64,000 nucleotides of DNA from NCBI RefSeq assembly GCF_021283545.2, contig NZ_CP128540.1, forward strand, positions 6,374,597 through 6,438,596, given 5' to 3'. Origin of the DNA: Pseudomonas alloputida. Its GTDB lineage: Bacteria; Pseudomonadota; Gammaproteobacteria; Pseudomonadales; Pseudomonadaceae. Of the stretch, positions 8,319 to 17,498 are shown one piece after another (position 1 is the stretch's first letter; each line of letters opens with the position of its first letter). A program made the position numbers and the translations under genes. The notes under the pieces were generated by a model that saw only the letters and a program-made list of their open reading frames with translations, made no database searches and was not told the DNA's origin.

Positions 8319-9434
8319 TCAAAACCACATCCGAATACCGGCCACAAAACGAGCTTCGTCCACGTCCCCGCCTTCATCCCGAATGAAATCGGCGGTTTTG
8401 CCGTAGGAACGGCTCCAGGTGACACCTATGTATGGCGCGAACTGGCGAACAATCTCGTACCGTAACCGCAGCCCGACTTCGGTGTTTGCCAGGCCAGAGC
8501 CGACGCCGCGTTCCGGGTCGTTCTTGCCATAAAAGTTGGCCTCAGCGGTTGGCTGAAGAATTAAACGATTGGTTAGCAAGATGTCGTACTCGCCCTCCAG
8601 ACGGGCAGCGGTTTGACCGTTCTCGCCGATAAAGGCGGTGGCTTCAGCTTCGAAGTCATACAGGGCCAGGCCCTGAATACCGAACGCAGCCCAGGTCTGC
8701 GGATCCTCCGGTTTGAAATCCTGCCGGACGCCGGCGACAACATCCCACCACGGGCTTACCGAGCGGCCATAGAGGAGCTGCAGCTCAGCATCTTCAGTCA
8801 CACCATTGGTTCGTTCACCTTCCGAGCGAATCCAGAGCCTATTGATATCGCCGCCCACCCAGCCGGATGCATCCCAAGCAAGCGTGCTACCTTCATCGGC
8901 ATCTTGGTATTCCAGTTGGTCCAGCAAGAAAAAGCTGTTGAACCCGCTGTCATCCATTTTGTGCCCGTCAAGCGGGGGGAAGGCAGCCTGCCGGTCGGCA
9001 TCAGTCAGCACCGGGATTGGCGTACGGCTGGTCGGGGTCGGCGAATCAGCGTTCCCGTTTCCCATCGTGGAATGACCCATCGCGCCATGATCCATGCCTT
9101 CCATGGACCCGTGATCCATGCCTTTCATGCTTCCATGGTCCATCTTGCTGTGGTCCATCGAGGCGGGTTTCGCTTTGGGCTGGCCATGGCCCATTTTGCT
9201 GTGATCAACGGGTGCAGGTTGCGTGGGTTGCTTGCTCGCGCCCATCTGGCTGTGGTCCATGCCCGGCATCGCAGCCTGTGATGAGGCGTCGTCCATCTGC
9301 ATGGCACCGTGGCCCATTGCCGAGTGGTCCATTCCGGAATGATCCATTTCAGCGGCGAAGCTGGGCGAAACGCCCAGCACACCTAGAGAAACGGCGAATG
9401 CCAGCAGCGATGGTCGTGCAACGCTATTGGCCAT
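8319..9434 (-). CDS. copB: CopB copper-resistance outer-membrane protein
   Basis: The 371-residue protein has a signal peptide ending SFA and then Met/His-rich repeats ([24 protein letters not shown]). A conserved beta-barrel domain follows: [28 protein letters not shown] and [16 protein letters not shown], ending [13 protein letters not shown] and IRMWF. CopB proteins lie in the outer membrane and sequester or export copper together with CopA. ATG 9434 follows AGGGA and overlaps the preceding gene's stop by 11 bases. Confidence 0.93.
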   Translation of the reverse strand: MANSVARPSLLAFAVSLGVLGVSPSFAAEMDHSGMDHSAMGHGAMQMDDASSQAAMPGMDHSQMGASKQPTQPAPVDHSKMGHGQPKAKPASMDHSKMDHGSMKGMDHGSMEGMDHGAMGHSTMGNGNADSPTPTSRTPIPVLTDADRQAAFPPLDGHKMDDSGFNSFFLLDQLEYQDADEGSTLAWDASGWVGGDINRLWIRSEGERTNGVTEDAELQLLYGRSVSPWWDVVAGVRQDFKPEDPQTWAAFGIQGLALYDFEAEATAFIGENGQTAARLEGEYDILLTNRLILQPTAEANFYGKNDPERGVGSGLANTEVGLRLRYEIVRQFAPYIGVTWSRSYGKTADFIRDEGGDVDEARFVAGIRMWF

Positions 9435-9747
9435 TTTTCCCTGCCTTAGCTTTGTCGCTGCCATGCGATTCCATCATTTTGCTGTGATCCATTCCTTCCA
9501 TGGAACCATGATCCATGCCCTCCATAGAGCCATGATCCATGCCTTTCATGGAGCCGTGATCCATGCCTTCATGGTTCATGCCCTGGGCTTGCTTGCTCTT
9601 CGAGCCGTTCGATTGCGCCGCGTTGGACGACTTTTGAGAGTGCTGATCATGGTTGTCACTGGACCAGGAAGACGGGGCGTACACCGCGAGCAGGCCAACC
9701 ATCGCGGCAGAGAGGAAAAAGGCGCTTCGTTTCATTGGTTTGCTCAT
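9424..9747 (-). CDS. Met/His-rich periplasmic copper-binding protein
   Basis: This is a 107-residue product starting at [16 protein letters not shown] 9747 is preferred over 9765 because GGAG lies 8 bases before it, within the end of copA. A signal peptide is followed by four to five MDHGSM-type octapeptide units. The same motif is found in both neighbours, CopA and CopB. No catalytic domain is present, so it is probably a periplasmic copper sponge or shuttle. It is coupled to copB by an 11-base overlap. Confidence 0.72.
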   Translation of the reverse strand: MSKPMKRSAFFLSAAMVGLLAVYAPSSWSSDNHDQHSQKSSNAAQSNGSKSKQAQGMNHEGMDHGSMKGMDHGSMEGMDHGSMEGMDHSKMMESHGSDKAKAGKNGQ

Positions 9748-9761
9748 CTCGTATCTCCAGT

Positions 9762-11672
9762 TCATTCGTCCACGCGGACTTCTCGGAACATGCCCATCTC
9801 CATGTGGTACATGAGGTGACAGTGATAGGCCCAGCGCCCGAGTGCATCTGCGGTTACGCGATAGCTTCGTTTCGAGCCAGGCGGCATATCGATCGTGTGT
9901 TTTCGCACCATGAAATTGCCGTCCTCATCCTCCAGGTCACTCCACATGCCGTGCAGATGGATGGGGTGAGTCATCATGGTGTCGTTGACCAAGGTAATAC
10001 GCAGGCGCTCGCCGTACTTGAGCCGCAGCGGCTCTGCGTCAGAAAACTTGATCCCATCGAAGGACCAAGCGAACTTTTCCATATGCCCGGTAAGGTGCAG
10101 TTCGATGGTCCGGCCAGGTTCCCGGCCGTCCGGGTCGATGAAGGTGCTACGCAAATCCGAATACGTGAGAACCCGACGCCCGTTATCGCGAAACCCGATC
10201 CCCGGATCGTTCAGCTTTGGCGTAGGGGTCATGGTCTGCATATCGACCAGAGGGTTGTTTGTTTCGGAGGCGGGATGAGTTTGCATGCCACCGCTGGAGG
10301 CCATATTGCTGTGATCCATACCGGCCATGTTGCCGTGGTCCATGCCAGCCATCTTGCTGTGGTCCATACCGGCCATGCTGCCGTGGTCCATGCCAGCCAT
10401 CTTGCTGTGGTCCATACCGGCCATGCTGCCGTGGTCCATGCCAGCCATCTTGCTGTGGTCCATACCGGCCATGCTGCCGTGGTCCATGCCGGCCATCTTG
10501 CTGTGGTCCATACCGGCCATACCGCCGTGATCCATGCCACCCATGCTGCCGTGGTCCATCCCCATATCACTCATGGAGATGAGAGGCCTTGGATCTACAG
10601 CCGGCACCGGTGCCTGCAGGCCCTCACGGACAGCCAAGGTACCCCTTGAATAGCCGGTGCGATCCATGGATTGAGCAAAGATGGTGTAAGCCTGCTCGTT
10701 TTCAGGCTCGACAATGACATCGTAGGTTTCAGCAACGGCAATCCGGAATTCATCGATCGACACTGGCTTAACGTACTGACCGTCGGCTGCGACAACCGTC
10801 ATTTTCAAGCCGGGGATCCGCACGTCGAAATAGGTCATCGCCGAGCCATTGATAAAGCGAAGCCGGATTTTCTCCCCTGGCTTGAAGATTCCCGTCCAGT
10901 TCCCATTTGGCGCCTGGCCGTTCATGAGGTAGGTGTAGGTGTGCCCGCTCACGTCAGCGAGATCGGTTGGGCTCATCTTCATCTCGGCCCACATCTTTCG
11001 ATCGGCCACAGCAGCAGACCAACCTTTCTCGCTCACGTCGTCGACGAAGTCGCCAACGGTGCGCTTGTGGAAGTTGTAATAGTCCGACTGTTTTTTGAGC
11101 TTGGACATAACTCGCGCCGGATCTTCGTCGGTCCAATCACTCAGCATGACGACATAGTCACGATCGTAGGTGAAAGGCTCTGGATCCTTGGCATCAATCA
11201 CCAGCGCACCGTAAACACCGACCTGCTCCTGGAAGCCCGAATGGCTGTGGTACCAGTAGGTGCCGTTCTGGTGGACCTTGAACTTGTACTCGTACATGCC
11301 GTCGGGAGCGATGCCATGGAAGCTTAGACCCGGCACGCCGTCCATATTCGCCGGCAGGATGATGCCGTGCCAGTGGATGGACGTGTCCTGCTTCAAGCGG
11401 TTGCGAACCCGTAGCGTGACCGTGTCGCCTTCGCGCCAACGGAGTATTGGTCCTGGCAGCGAACCGTTGATGGCCATCGCCGTTCGAGCTGCCCCGGTAA
11501 TGTTCACCGGGAGCTCCCCGATGTACAGGTCAAAATCGGTGCCGGTCAGTACGTTAGGCTGGCCAGGGCTGGTTACGGCCCAGACCGGCGCGCGCCACAT
11601 GCCCAGCCCACCCAGTAGTCCGGTAGCAGCCAGGCCTTTGACGAATGAACGTCTCGTGGTTTTGCTTTGCAT
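9762..11672 (-). CDS. copA: CopA multicopper oxidase (periplasmic)
   Basis: The 636-residue protein begins with a twin-arginine signal ([18 protein letters not shown]). It has the three cupredoxin domains of multicopper oxidases. The copper ligands are seen as HWHG and HSHSG near the N-terminus and HPIHLHG and [13 protein letters not shown] near the C-terminus. A Met/His octapeptide repeat tract lies between domains 2 and 3. It oxidises Cu(I) in the periplasm and binds excess copper. It is the first gene of the operon copA-9424 gene-copB-cytochrome-DUF411. A CopR-type box lies about 160 bp upstream. ATG 11672 places the Tat motif at the very N-terminus. Confidence 0.95.
   Translation of the reverse strand: MQSKTTRRSFVKGLAATGLLGGLGMWRAPVWAVTSPGQPNVLTGTDFDLYIGELPVNITGAARTAMAINGSLPGPILRWREGDTVTLRVRNRLKQDTSIHWHGIILPANMDGVPGLSFHGIAPDGMYEYKFKVHQNGTYWYHSHSGFQEQVGVYGALVIDAKDPEPFTYDRDYVVMLSDWTDEDPARVMSKLKKQSDYYNFHKRTVGDFVDDVSEKGWSAAVADRKMWAEMKMSPTDLADVSGHTYTYLMNGQAPNGNWTGIFKPGEKIRLRFINGSAMTYFDVRIPGLKMTVVAADGQYVKPVSIDEFRIAVAETYDVIVEPENEQAYTIFAQSMDRTGYSRGTLAVREGLQAPVPAVDPRPLISMSDMGMDHGSMGGMDHGGMAGMDHSKMAGMDHGSMAGMDHSKMAGMDHGSMAGMDHSKMAGMDHGSMAGMDHSKMAGMDHGNMAGMDHSNMASSGGMQTHPASETNNPLVDMQTMTPTPKLNDPGIGFRDNGRRVLTYSDLRSTFIDPDGREPGRTIELHLTGHMEKFAWSFDGIKFSDAEPLRLKYGERLRITLVNDTMMTHPIHLHGMWSDLEDEDGNFMVRKHTIDMPPGSKRSYRVTADALGRWAYHCHLMYHMEMGMFREVRVDE
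10296..10559 (-). repeat. 24-bp tandem repeat inside copA (Met/His octapeptide)
   Basis: Eleven units of 24 bp encode MDH(S/G)xM(A/G)G octapeptides. The middle of the tract alternates MDHSKMAG and MDHGSMAG, giving a nearly perfect 48-bp higher-order period. Such tracts change length by slippage and probably set copper-binding capacity. Confidence 0.9.
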
Positions 11673-11833
11673 GCCGTTGCGTCCAATCAGGTAGATCGCT
11701 GATATCCAGACTGCGGGGTCCGCAGCCATCTGGTTTCAATTGAGCTCCCCCAAGCCTCGTAGACTTTCGCCAAAGCACAAGGATTGCGGGAGGCAATACC
11801 CCGAAAGCTGACATAGTTCAGATTCCGGGGTGA

Positions 11834-11847
11834 TTACATTTCTGTAA
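11834..11847. promoter_or_regulatory. CopR-type box upstream of copA
   Basis: TTACATTTCTGTAA is a perfect TTACA-N4-TGTAA dyad in the gap upstream of copA and just past the stop of the PtrA-like gene. It matches the dyad at 6573-6586, and the two are likely CopR sites. Confidence 0.62.
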
Positions 11848-11854
11848 GCTAAGC

Positions 11855-12061
11855 TCAGCAGCTCTCGTGGCCGGGGTGCTTTTGGCTTTGGGCGGTAACG
11901 GGAGCCTCTGCTTTTTTCTCCTGAGCAACCTGGTAAGCCTGCATGGAAGATGCACGTGCAGCTTCCATCCTGGCGAAGGTGCGATCCGCGCCGCCTTCAG
12001 CCAGGGCGAGGCTCGCCATGCCGAAGGTGACTACCATCACAATCGCTTTGATCATGTTCAT
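11855..12061 (-). CDS. small periplasmic PtrA-like copper-responsive protein
   Basis: This 68-residue protein has a signal peptide ending LALA and a mature part starting EGGADRTFARMEAARASSM, with a His/Cys-containing tail HPGHESC. It resembles PtrA, the short copper-tolerance protein of Pseudomonas. GAGGA lies upstream of ATG 12061. It is divergent from copRS across a gap containing a degenerate CopR-like box, and is upstream of copA. The function in metal binding is inferred. Confidence 0.68.
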   Translation of the reverse strand: MNMIKAIVMVVTFGMASLALAEGGADRTFARMEAARASSMQAYQVAQEKKAEAPVTAQSQKHPGHESC

Positions 12062-12151
12062 TTGCGTTTCCTCTAAGGGTCAGTTTCGCCTGATTGGCGC
12101 CGTTCACAGTGCTCAAGCTAGCTACCCGGCACTGTCAGCAAGCTGAGCCCG

Positions 12152-12168
12152 ACATTACTTTTCCGTCA
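12152..12168. promoter_or_regulatory. degenerate CopR-like box between ptrA-like gene and copRS
   Basis: ATTAC and CCGTCAG half-sites around 12154-12168 (reverse: CTGACGG-AAAA-GTAAT) lie midway between the divergent starts at 12061 and 12228. The match to the TTACA-N4-TGTAA dyad is partial. Confidence 0.35.
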
Positions 12169-12227
12169 GCTTCTGGTTGGGTGCCTTTTTTGCTGCACAC
12201 TGAAGGGCATCCAAGGGGGCGCAGCAG

Positions 12228-12905
12228 ATGAAATTACTCGTAGCCGAAGATGAGCCAAAAATCGGGGCCTACCTGCAGCAAGGGCTGACGGAGGCAGGCT
12301 TTACCGTCGATCGTGTGGTTACAGGGACCGACGCGCTGCAATACGCTTTGAGCGAGGCGTATGACCTGCTGATTCTTGATGTAATGATGCCGGGGCTAGA
12401 CGGCTGGGAGGTGCTGCGGATGGTACGTGCGGCAGGGAAAGAGGTCCCAGTCTTGTTTTTGACGGCCCGTGATGGCGTGGACGATCGCGTGAAAGGGTTA
12501 GAACTCGGGGCTGACGATTACCTGGTCAAACCCTTTGCATTCTCGGAACTGCTAGCGCGTGTGCGCACTTTGCTGCGAAGAGGCAGCAGTGGCTCTGCTC
12601 AGACCACTATGAAGATGGCTGACCTGGAGGTAGACCTGCTTAAGCGCCGGGCCACCCGAAATGGCAAGCGGATCGACCTCACAGCCAAGGAGTTCTCCTT
12701 ACTGGAACTACTCATGCGCCGACGCGGCGAGGTGCTGCCGAAGTCCCTGATCGCATCGCAGGTGTGGGATATGAACTTCGACAGCGACACTAACGTGATC
12801 GAGGTTGCTGTTCGTAGGTTGCGGGCCAAGATTGATGACGATTTCGCCCCCAAGCTCATACATACAGTTCGTGGCATGGGCTATCTGATGGATGTTCCCG
12901 AGTAA
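12228..12905 (+). CDS. copR: CopR copper response regulator
   Basis: The 225-residue OmpR/PhoB-type regulator has acidic residues ED at 7-8, the phosphoacceptor Asp51 in [10 protein letters not shown] and Lys101 in DYLVKPF. A C-terminal winged helix ends [10 protein letters not shown]. Its stop overlaps the start of copS (TAATG), so the pair is translationally coupled. It probably activates the copper operons through the TTACA-N4-TGTAA boxes and may autoregulate. Confidence 0.93.
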   Translation: MKLLVAEDEPKIGAYLQQGLTEAGFTVDRVVTGTDALQYALSEAYDLLILDVMMPGLDGWEVLRMVRAAGKEVPVLFLTARDGVDDRVKGLELGADDYLVKPFAFSELLARVRTLLRRGSSGSAQTTMKMADLEVDLLKRRATRNGKRIDLTAKEFSLLELLMRRRGEVLPKSLIASQVWDMNFDSDTNVIEVAVRRLRAKIDDDFAPKLIHTVRGMGYLMDVPE

Positions 12906-14311
12906 TGCGCGCCCAATCGTCGCTCGTTAAACGCCTTACCCTCATGTTCATGTTCGCGGTCATCGCCGTATTGGTCGTTGCCGGCGTGAGCTTCTACATG
13001 CTCAGTCAGCACCATTTCCAGATGCTGGATGAGCAAGCCCTGGCCGAGAAACTCGAATCCACCCGGCACATCCTTTCACTTTCAGCAGCACGTGATGAAC
13101 TTGAGGATCAGGAGCCTCAACTGCGTGCTTTGTTGGGGGCTCATCAGGACCTTTCTGCGGAGATTCTTGATGCTGACGGTACTGTCCTGTTCTCGGACTC
13201 CAAGGCATCCCGCATCCCTGAGCGCTTTAAGCAGGCCTCTTCTGGCGCCGTTTGGGACTGGAAAATCGACTCGCGGAACTTCCGGGGGATTACCTCTCAA
13301 CTGGCTATAGCGCAGTCGCAGGCGCCGGTAACAGTCATGTTGATGCTGGATGTCACCAGCCATGCCCACTTTTTCAAGACGCTGCAATGGTGGTTCGGCA
13401 TTGGCTTGGTCATCAGCGCTCTGGTTAGTGCAGGATTAGGGTGGATCGTGGCCAAGAGCGGTCTTCGGCCGGTTGGGCAGATCACCAAGGTGGCGACATC
13501 CATGTCTGCCCGGTCCCTTCGCGAGCGAATTCCATTGGAGCCCGTGCCGCTTGAATTGCAGGAGCTGATCCTCTCCTTCAACGGAATGCTTGCACGCCTG
13601 GAAGACGCGTTCGTCCGGCTATCAAACTTCTCAGCCGACATCGCACATGAGCTGCGGACTCCGGTAAGTAATCTTCTGACGCATACCGAAGTCGTTCTGA
13701 CCAAAAAACGCGACCTCGATGCCTACGAAGACAACCTCTACTCCAATCTTGAAGACCTCAAGCGCATGTCGCGCATGATCGATGACATGCTGTTCCTGGC
13801 AAAAGCTGATAACGGCTTGATCATCCCCGAGCAGGTTGATATCGATCTGGTCGGGCTAGTGTCCAGACTGATTGAGTACTACCAGCTTGCAGCCGAAGAC
13901 CGAAGCATTCGGCTTGCCCTTCAAGGCGAAGGTACGATCCGTGGTGACCGGCTAATGATTGACCGGGCGGTTTCCAACATTCTATCCAACGCTTTGCGCT
14001 ATACCCCCGAAGGCCACGATATCGCCGTCCGGATTGTCGAGGCGGCTGATCAAGTGAACCTGTCCGTCCAGAACAATGGGGCCACGATTGATCCGGAACA
14101 TATCAACAAAATCTTCGACCGGTTCTATCGCGCTGACCCTGCAAGGCGGGAAGGAAGCCCAAGCAACGCCGGCTTGGGTCTGGCCATAACGCGTTCGATC
14201 ATCGAGGCTCATGGTGGGCGGATTTGGTGTACCTCCGCTGACGGCGTGACGAGTTTTCACATCGCTCTGCCGCACGCCAAACAATCCACTTCCAAGCCTC
14301 AAACGGCTTAA
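12905..14311 (+). CDS. copS: CopS heavy-metal sensor histidine kinase
   Basis: The 468-residue kinase has two transmembrane segments (about 12-34 and 164-184) flanking a periplasmic sensor loop, then a HAMP segment. HisKA follows with His248 in SADIAHELRTP. The HATPase has the N box RAVSNILSNALRYTP and a G2 box NAGLGLAI. The layout matches the CopS/CusS subfamily that senses periplasmic copper or silver. It partners CopR and is immediately downstream of it. Confidence 0.93.
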   Translation: MRAQSSLVKRLTLMFMFAVIAVLVVAGVSFYMLSQHHFQMLDEQALAEKLESTRHILSLSAARDELEDQEPQLRALLGAHQDLSAEILDADGTVLFSDSKASRIPERFKQASSGAVWDWKIDSRNFRGITSQLAIAQSQAPVTVMLMLDVTSHAHFFKTLQWWFGIGLVISALVSAGLGWIVAKSGLRPVGQITKVATSMSARSLRERIPLEPVPLELQELILSFNGMLARLEDAFVRLSNFSADIAHELRTPVSNLLTHTEVVLTKKRDLDAYEDNLYSNLEDLKRMSRMIDDMLFLAKADNGLIIPEQVDIDLVGLVSRLIEYYQLAAEDRSIRLALQGEGTIRGDRLMIDRAVSNILSNALRYTPEGHDIAVRIVEAADQVNLSVQNNGATIDPEHINKIFDRFYRADPARREGSPSNAGLGLAITRSIIEAHGGRIWCTSADGVTSFHIALPHAKQSTSKPQTA

Positions 14312-14347
14312 TGCTCATTTCATGCGTGTAACCTATACTCGGCCATC

Positions 14348-14695
14348 ATGAACCGGCTCCTACGACTGTTCACCATCCTGCTTCTAATCGCATCGCTTCC
14401 TCTCAACGGAATGGCGGGAGTCGACTCGGCCATTGAACCATGCCCCATGCAAACCATGGGGATGGAGATGATGGCGGGGATGGATCCCGATTGTTGCCAG
14501 GATACTGATCCAGGATCAGCTGCCGACCACTCCAAAGCCTGCAAAGTGGGCCAGGAGTGTAGAACCGCGAGCACAGTTCAGGTCGAAATAATTAACCCCA
14601 CGCTCACCTATTCTGCGCCTAGGCCAGTGGATACCTATGCGGTGAGCCTCGTAAACAGGGCGCCTCCTGACCCTTGGCGGCCACCCCGCGCCTGA
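14348..14695 (+). CDS. small secreted Cys/Met-rich protein (CzcI/CopL-like position)
   Basis: This 115-residue protein has an N-terminal signal (NRLLRLFTILLLIASLPLNGMAG) and a short Met/Cys-rich segment (CPMQTMGMEMMAGMDPDCC). It ends DPWRPPRA, as in small proteins that precede RND metal-efflux operons. It sits between copRS and the cusCBAF operon. A role as a periplasmic metal binder or pump accessory is a positional guess. Confidence 0.6.
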   Translation: MNRLLRLFTILLLIASLPLNGMAGVDSAIEPCPMQTMGMEMMAGMDPDCCQDTDPGSAADHSKACKVGQECRTASTVQVEIINPTLTYSAPRPVDTYAVSLVNRAPPDPWRPPRA

Positions 14696-14781
14696 TTACC
14701 TCTTAAATTCACCCCATCGTCCTGTTTTGCAGCCGGATGATGGCATGCGCTTGCGCGCTGATTTTTTGAGGAATCATTTCC

Positions 14782-16035
14782 ATGACTCCCCCACGTTACC
14801 GATTAGGGATGGCATGTCTGGCCGCTCTGATCAGCCTGTTGTCGACGTTACCGGCTCAGGCTACACCGTTGTCTCTGGAGGAAGCGCTTCAACTTGCCGA
14901 ACGCAATGCCCCCATCCTCCAGGCCAGGCAAGAGCAAATGACGGCCGCTCGACACGCGGTGATCCCAGCAGGCGAGCTGCCTGATCCACGTCTCAACCTA
15001 GGAGTGCAGAACCTTCCTGTTGACGGCAGTGATCGTTGGAGCATGAACCGCGATTTCATGACGATGCAGGTTGTCGGCCTCTCCCAGGAAGTACCAAACC
15101 GGGACAAGCGGGAGGCACGAGTTGAGACGGCACGAGCGAGCGTTGAGCGAGCCGATGCAGAGGCGGTGTTCGAGCGCTTAAAAGTGCGTGCTGCCACAGC
15201 CCAAGCTTGGGTCGCGGCGTACACCGTTCAACGGAAACTGCAGCAGTTTGAGGACTTCTACAAAGAAAACCGTCTGTTGGCCGCAGCAATCCGCGCACGC
15301 CTGGCCGGCGGTACCGGCGCGACGGCCGACGCACTTGCTCCTGACCAGGAAGCTGCGCAACTCGATGAGCAAAAAGATGTTCTGCTCACACAGGCCGCTC
15401 AGGCACGGGCTGCGCTCAAGCGCTGGATTGGGGAGGATGCTGATACGCAAGCCCAAGCATTTCCGCAGTGGGCAGTGAGCGCGCCGGACTATCTACACGC
15501 CATACATGCACACCCCGAGTTGGCGACCTACAACGCCCTTACGCGGGAAGCACAAGCTCAGGTTCACCAAGCCTTGGCAGAAAAGAAGTCGGACTGGGGG
15601 TGGCAGGTGGACTACCAGCGGCGCGGGCCTGACTTCAGCAATATGGTGAGCCTGCAGGTAAGTTTCCAACTACCCCTGTTCGCTGGCTCACGGCAGGACC
15701 CGATGATCGCGGCACGTCGCGCACAGGTCCGGCAACTGGAAGACGAGCAGGAAGCGGCATTGCGTGAGCATAAGGCGCAGTTGGAGACAGATCTTGCGGA
15801 TTACCAGCGATTGCAGCGAGCAGTGCAGCGCAGCCGTGAAACACTGCTGCCGCTGGCCGAGGATCGGGTCCGCCTCGCCCTTGCCGACTATCGCGCCGGT
15901 AAATCGCCCTTAAGTGAGGTTCTCACCGCTCGACGTCAGCGCGTTGAGGTACGACTGCAAGACATCGATCTTCAAGGACAATTGGCCGCGACAGCTGCAC
16001 GGCTGCACTTCGCGTATGGAGAGGTGCGCGCATGA
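14782..16035 (+). CDS. cusC: CusC-type outer-membrane efflux channel (TolC family)
   Basis: The 417-residue protein has a signal peptide ending AQA, then the two alpha-helical repeats of outer-membrane efflux proteins (LSLEEALQLAERNAPILQARQ; LSEVLTARRQRVEVRLQ). It would form the outer-membrane duct of the copper/silver RND pump. GAGG precedes ATG 14782. The stop overlaps the start of cusB by ATGA. Confidence 0.88.
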   Translation: MTPPRYRLGMACLAALISLLSTLPAQATPLSLEEALQLAERNAPILQARQEQMTAARHAVIPAGELPDPRLNLGVQNLPVDGSDRWSMNRDFMTMQVVGLSQEVPNRDKREARVETARASVERADAEAVFERLKVRAATAQAWVAAYTVQRKLQQFEDFYKENRLLAAAIRARLAGGTGATADALAPDQEAAQLDEQKDVLLTQAAQARAALKRWIGEDADTQAQAFPQWAVSAPDYLHAIHAHPELATYNALTREAQAQVHQALAEKKSDWGWQVDYQRRGPDFSNMVSLQVSFQLPLFAGSRQDPMIAARRAQVRQLEDEQEAALREHKAQLETDLADYQRLQRAVQRSRETLLPLAEDRVRLALADYRAGKSPLSEVLTARRQRVEVRLQDIDLQGQLAATAARLHFAYGEVRA

Positions 16036-17498
16036 GAAATTCAACTATCAGCCTTGTGGTATTGGCCGCGTTGGCTATCGGCGGTGGCGTTGGCTATCAG
16101 CTAGCAAAGCGTGGGCAGGTGTCCACTGCCTCCCCTGAAACGCAACAGAAGGTGCTGTATTGGTATGACCCGATGTACCCCCAGCAGCACTTTCCAGCAC
16201 CGGGCAAGTCGCCCTTTATGGACATGCCACTGGTGCCGAAGTACCAGGAAAGCACTGCTGCTGAGGTAAGCCCCGCAGTTCAAGTTTCACAGGGGCTCCA
16301 ACAAAATCTGGGGGTCCGTCTGGCTACCGTAGCGAAAGGGCAGCTTGCTCGAACCCTCCAGGTGAGCGGCGTGCTTACCTTCGATGAGCGGGATTTTAGC
16401 GTTCTGCAGGCTCGTACCGGTGGCTACGTCGAACGCACCTATGGCCGCGCTACAGGCGACATGGTTGCCAAGGGCGCCCCATTGGCAGATGTGTTGACGC
16501 CTGAATGGGCGGGCTTGCAGGAAGAGTACCTGGCGCTTCAGCGATCTGGGGACACTGAATTGCGCGCTGCAGCTCGGCAACGACTACTGCTGGCGGGTAT
16601 GCCTGCCGATCTTATCAACCGGATTGACCGTACGGGAAGGGTCCAGAATTCGGTAACGCTCTTGGCCCCAACAGCAGGCGTCCTTCAGGCTCTGGAATTG
16701 CGGCCAGGCATGACAATGACACCGGGTGCAACGTTGGCGAAGATCAATGGTATCGCGAACGTCTGGCTTGAGGCCGCAGTACCTGAAGCGCAAGCCCAAG
16801 GCCTACAGGAAGGACAGGCAGTGCAGGCGAATCTGGCAGCGTTCCCAGGCGAACCTGTTCCCGGCAAGCTGACCGCATTGCTGGCTGATGCTGATCTGCA
16901 AAGCCGCACCTTGCGGCTTCGTATAGAACTGCCCAACCCCGGCGGCCGGTTACGCCCAGGCATGACCGCGCAGGTTTCCCTCCATCCGTCCGGGCAACAG
17001 GATGACAGCCTACTGGTGCCAGCCGAGGCGATCATTCGGACGGGGAAACGCGATCTCGTAATGGTGTCAGAAGACGGAGGTCGATTCTGGCCGGTGGAAG
17101 TAGTGCTCGGCCAGGAAAGTGCTGGCCAGGTGGTCGTGCTGCGAGGCCTTCAGGCGGGCCAGCGCGTTGTGGCGTCCGGGCAGTTTCTGCTGGACTCTGA
17201 AGCGAGCTTGAAAGGTATCGAGGCCGTTACTGCTGGCGATGCTCCACTTGCGCAACCTGTTCAGCCAGCTCTACATCAGACCAATGGGCGCATCGTTCAA
17301 ATAGAAGGTAATCAGCTGACCATCGCTCATGGACCGTTCGTGACGCTGGGCATGCCTGGAATGACGATGACTTTCCCTGTGGCAGATCCCCGCTTGATTG
17401 CCGGACTCAAGGTTGGCGAACGCATCCGGTTTGGAGTGCGCGAGCGCGATGAAGGCATGGTCATCGAGCAAATAACCCAGCAGGAGAACCAGCCATGA
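16032..17498 (+). CDS. cusB: CusB periplasmic adaptor with fused CusF-like C-terminal domain
   Basis: The 488-residue protein has an N-terminal anchor and a heavy-metal-binding segment ([24 protein letters not shown]), Met residues included. The membrane-fusion-protein hairpin and barrel domains follow. The last about 70 residues ([28 protein letters not shown]) repeat the CusF copper-chaperone fold, so a metal donor is fused to the adaptor in addition to the separate cusF gene. It links CusA to CusC and passes Cu(I)/Ag(I) to the pump. It overlaps both neighbours by ATGA. Confidence 0.92.
   Translation: MRNSTISLVVLAALAIGGGVGYQLAKRGQVSTASPETQQKVLYWYDPMYPQQHFPAPGKSPFMDMPLVPKYQESTAAEVSPAVQVSQGLQQNLGVRLATVAKGQLARTLQVSGVLTFDERDFSVLQARTGGYVERTYGRATGDMVAKGAPLADVLTPEWAGLQEEYLALQRSGDTELRAAARQRLLLAGMPADLINRIDRTGRVQNSVTLLAPTAGVLQALELRPGMTMTPGATLAKINGIANVWLEAAVPEAQAQGLQEGQAVQANLAAFPGEPVPGKLTALLADADLQSRTLRLRIELPNPGGRLRPGMTAQVSLHPSGQQDDSLLVPAEAIIRTGKRDLVMVSEDGGRFWPVEVVLGQESAGQVVVLRGLQAGQRVVASGQFLLDSEASLKGIEAVTAGDAPLAQPVQPALHQTNGRIVQIEGNQLTIAHGPFVTLGMPGMTMTFPVADPRLIAGLKVGERIRFGVRERDEGMVIEQITQQENQP

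Noticed and set aside
10296..10559. Possible CRISPR-like array
   Set aside because: The repeats are contiguous 24-bp coding units without spacers and encode Met/His octapeptides in frame within copA.
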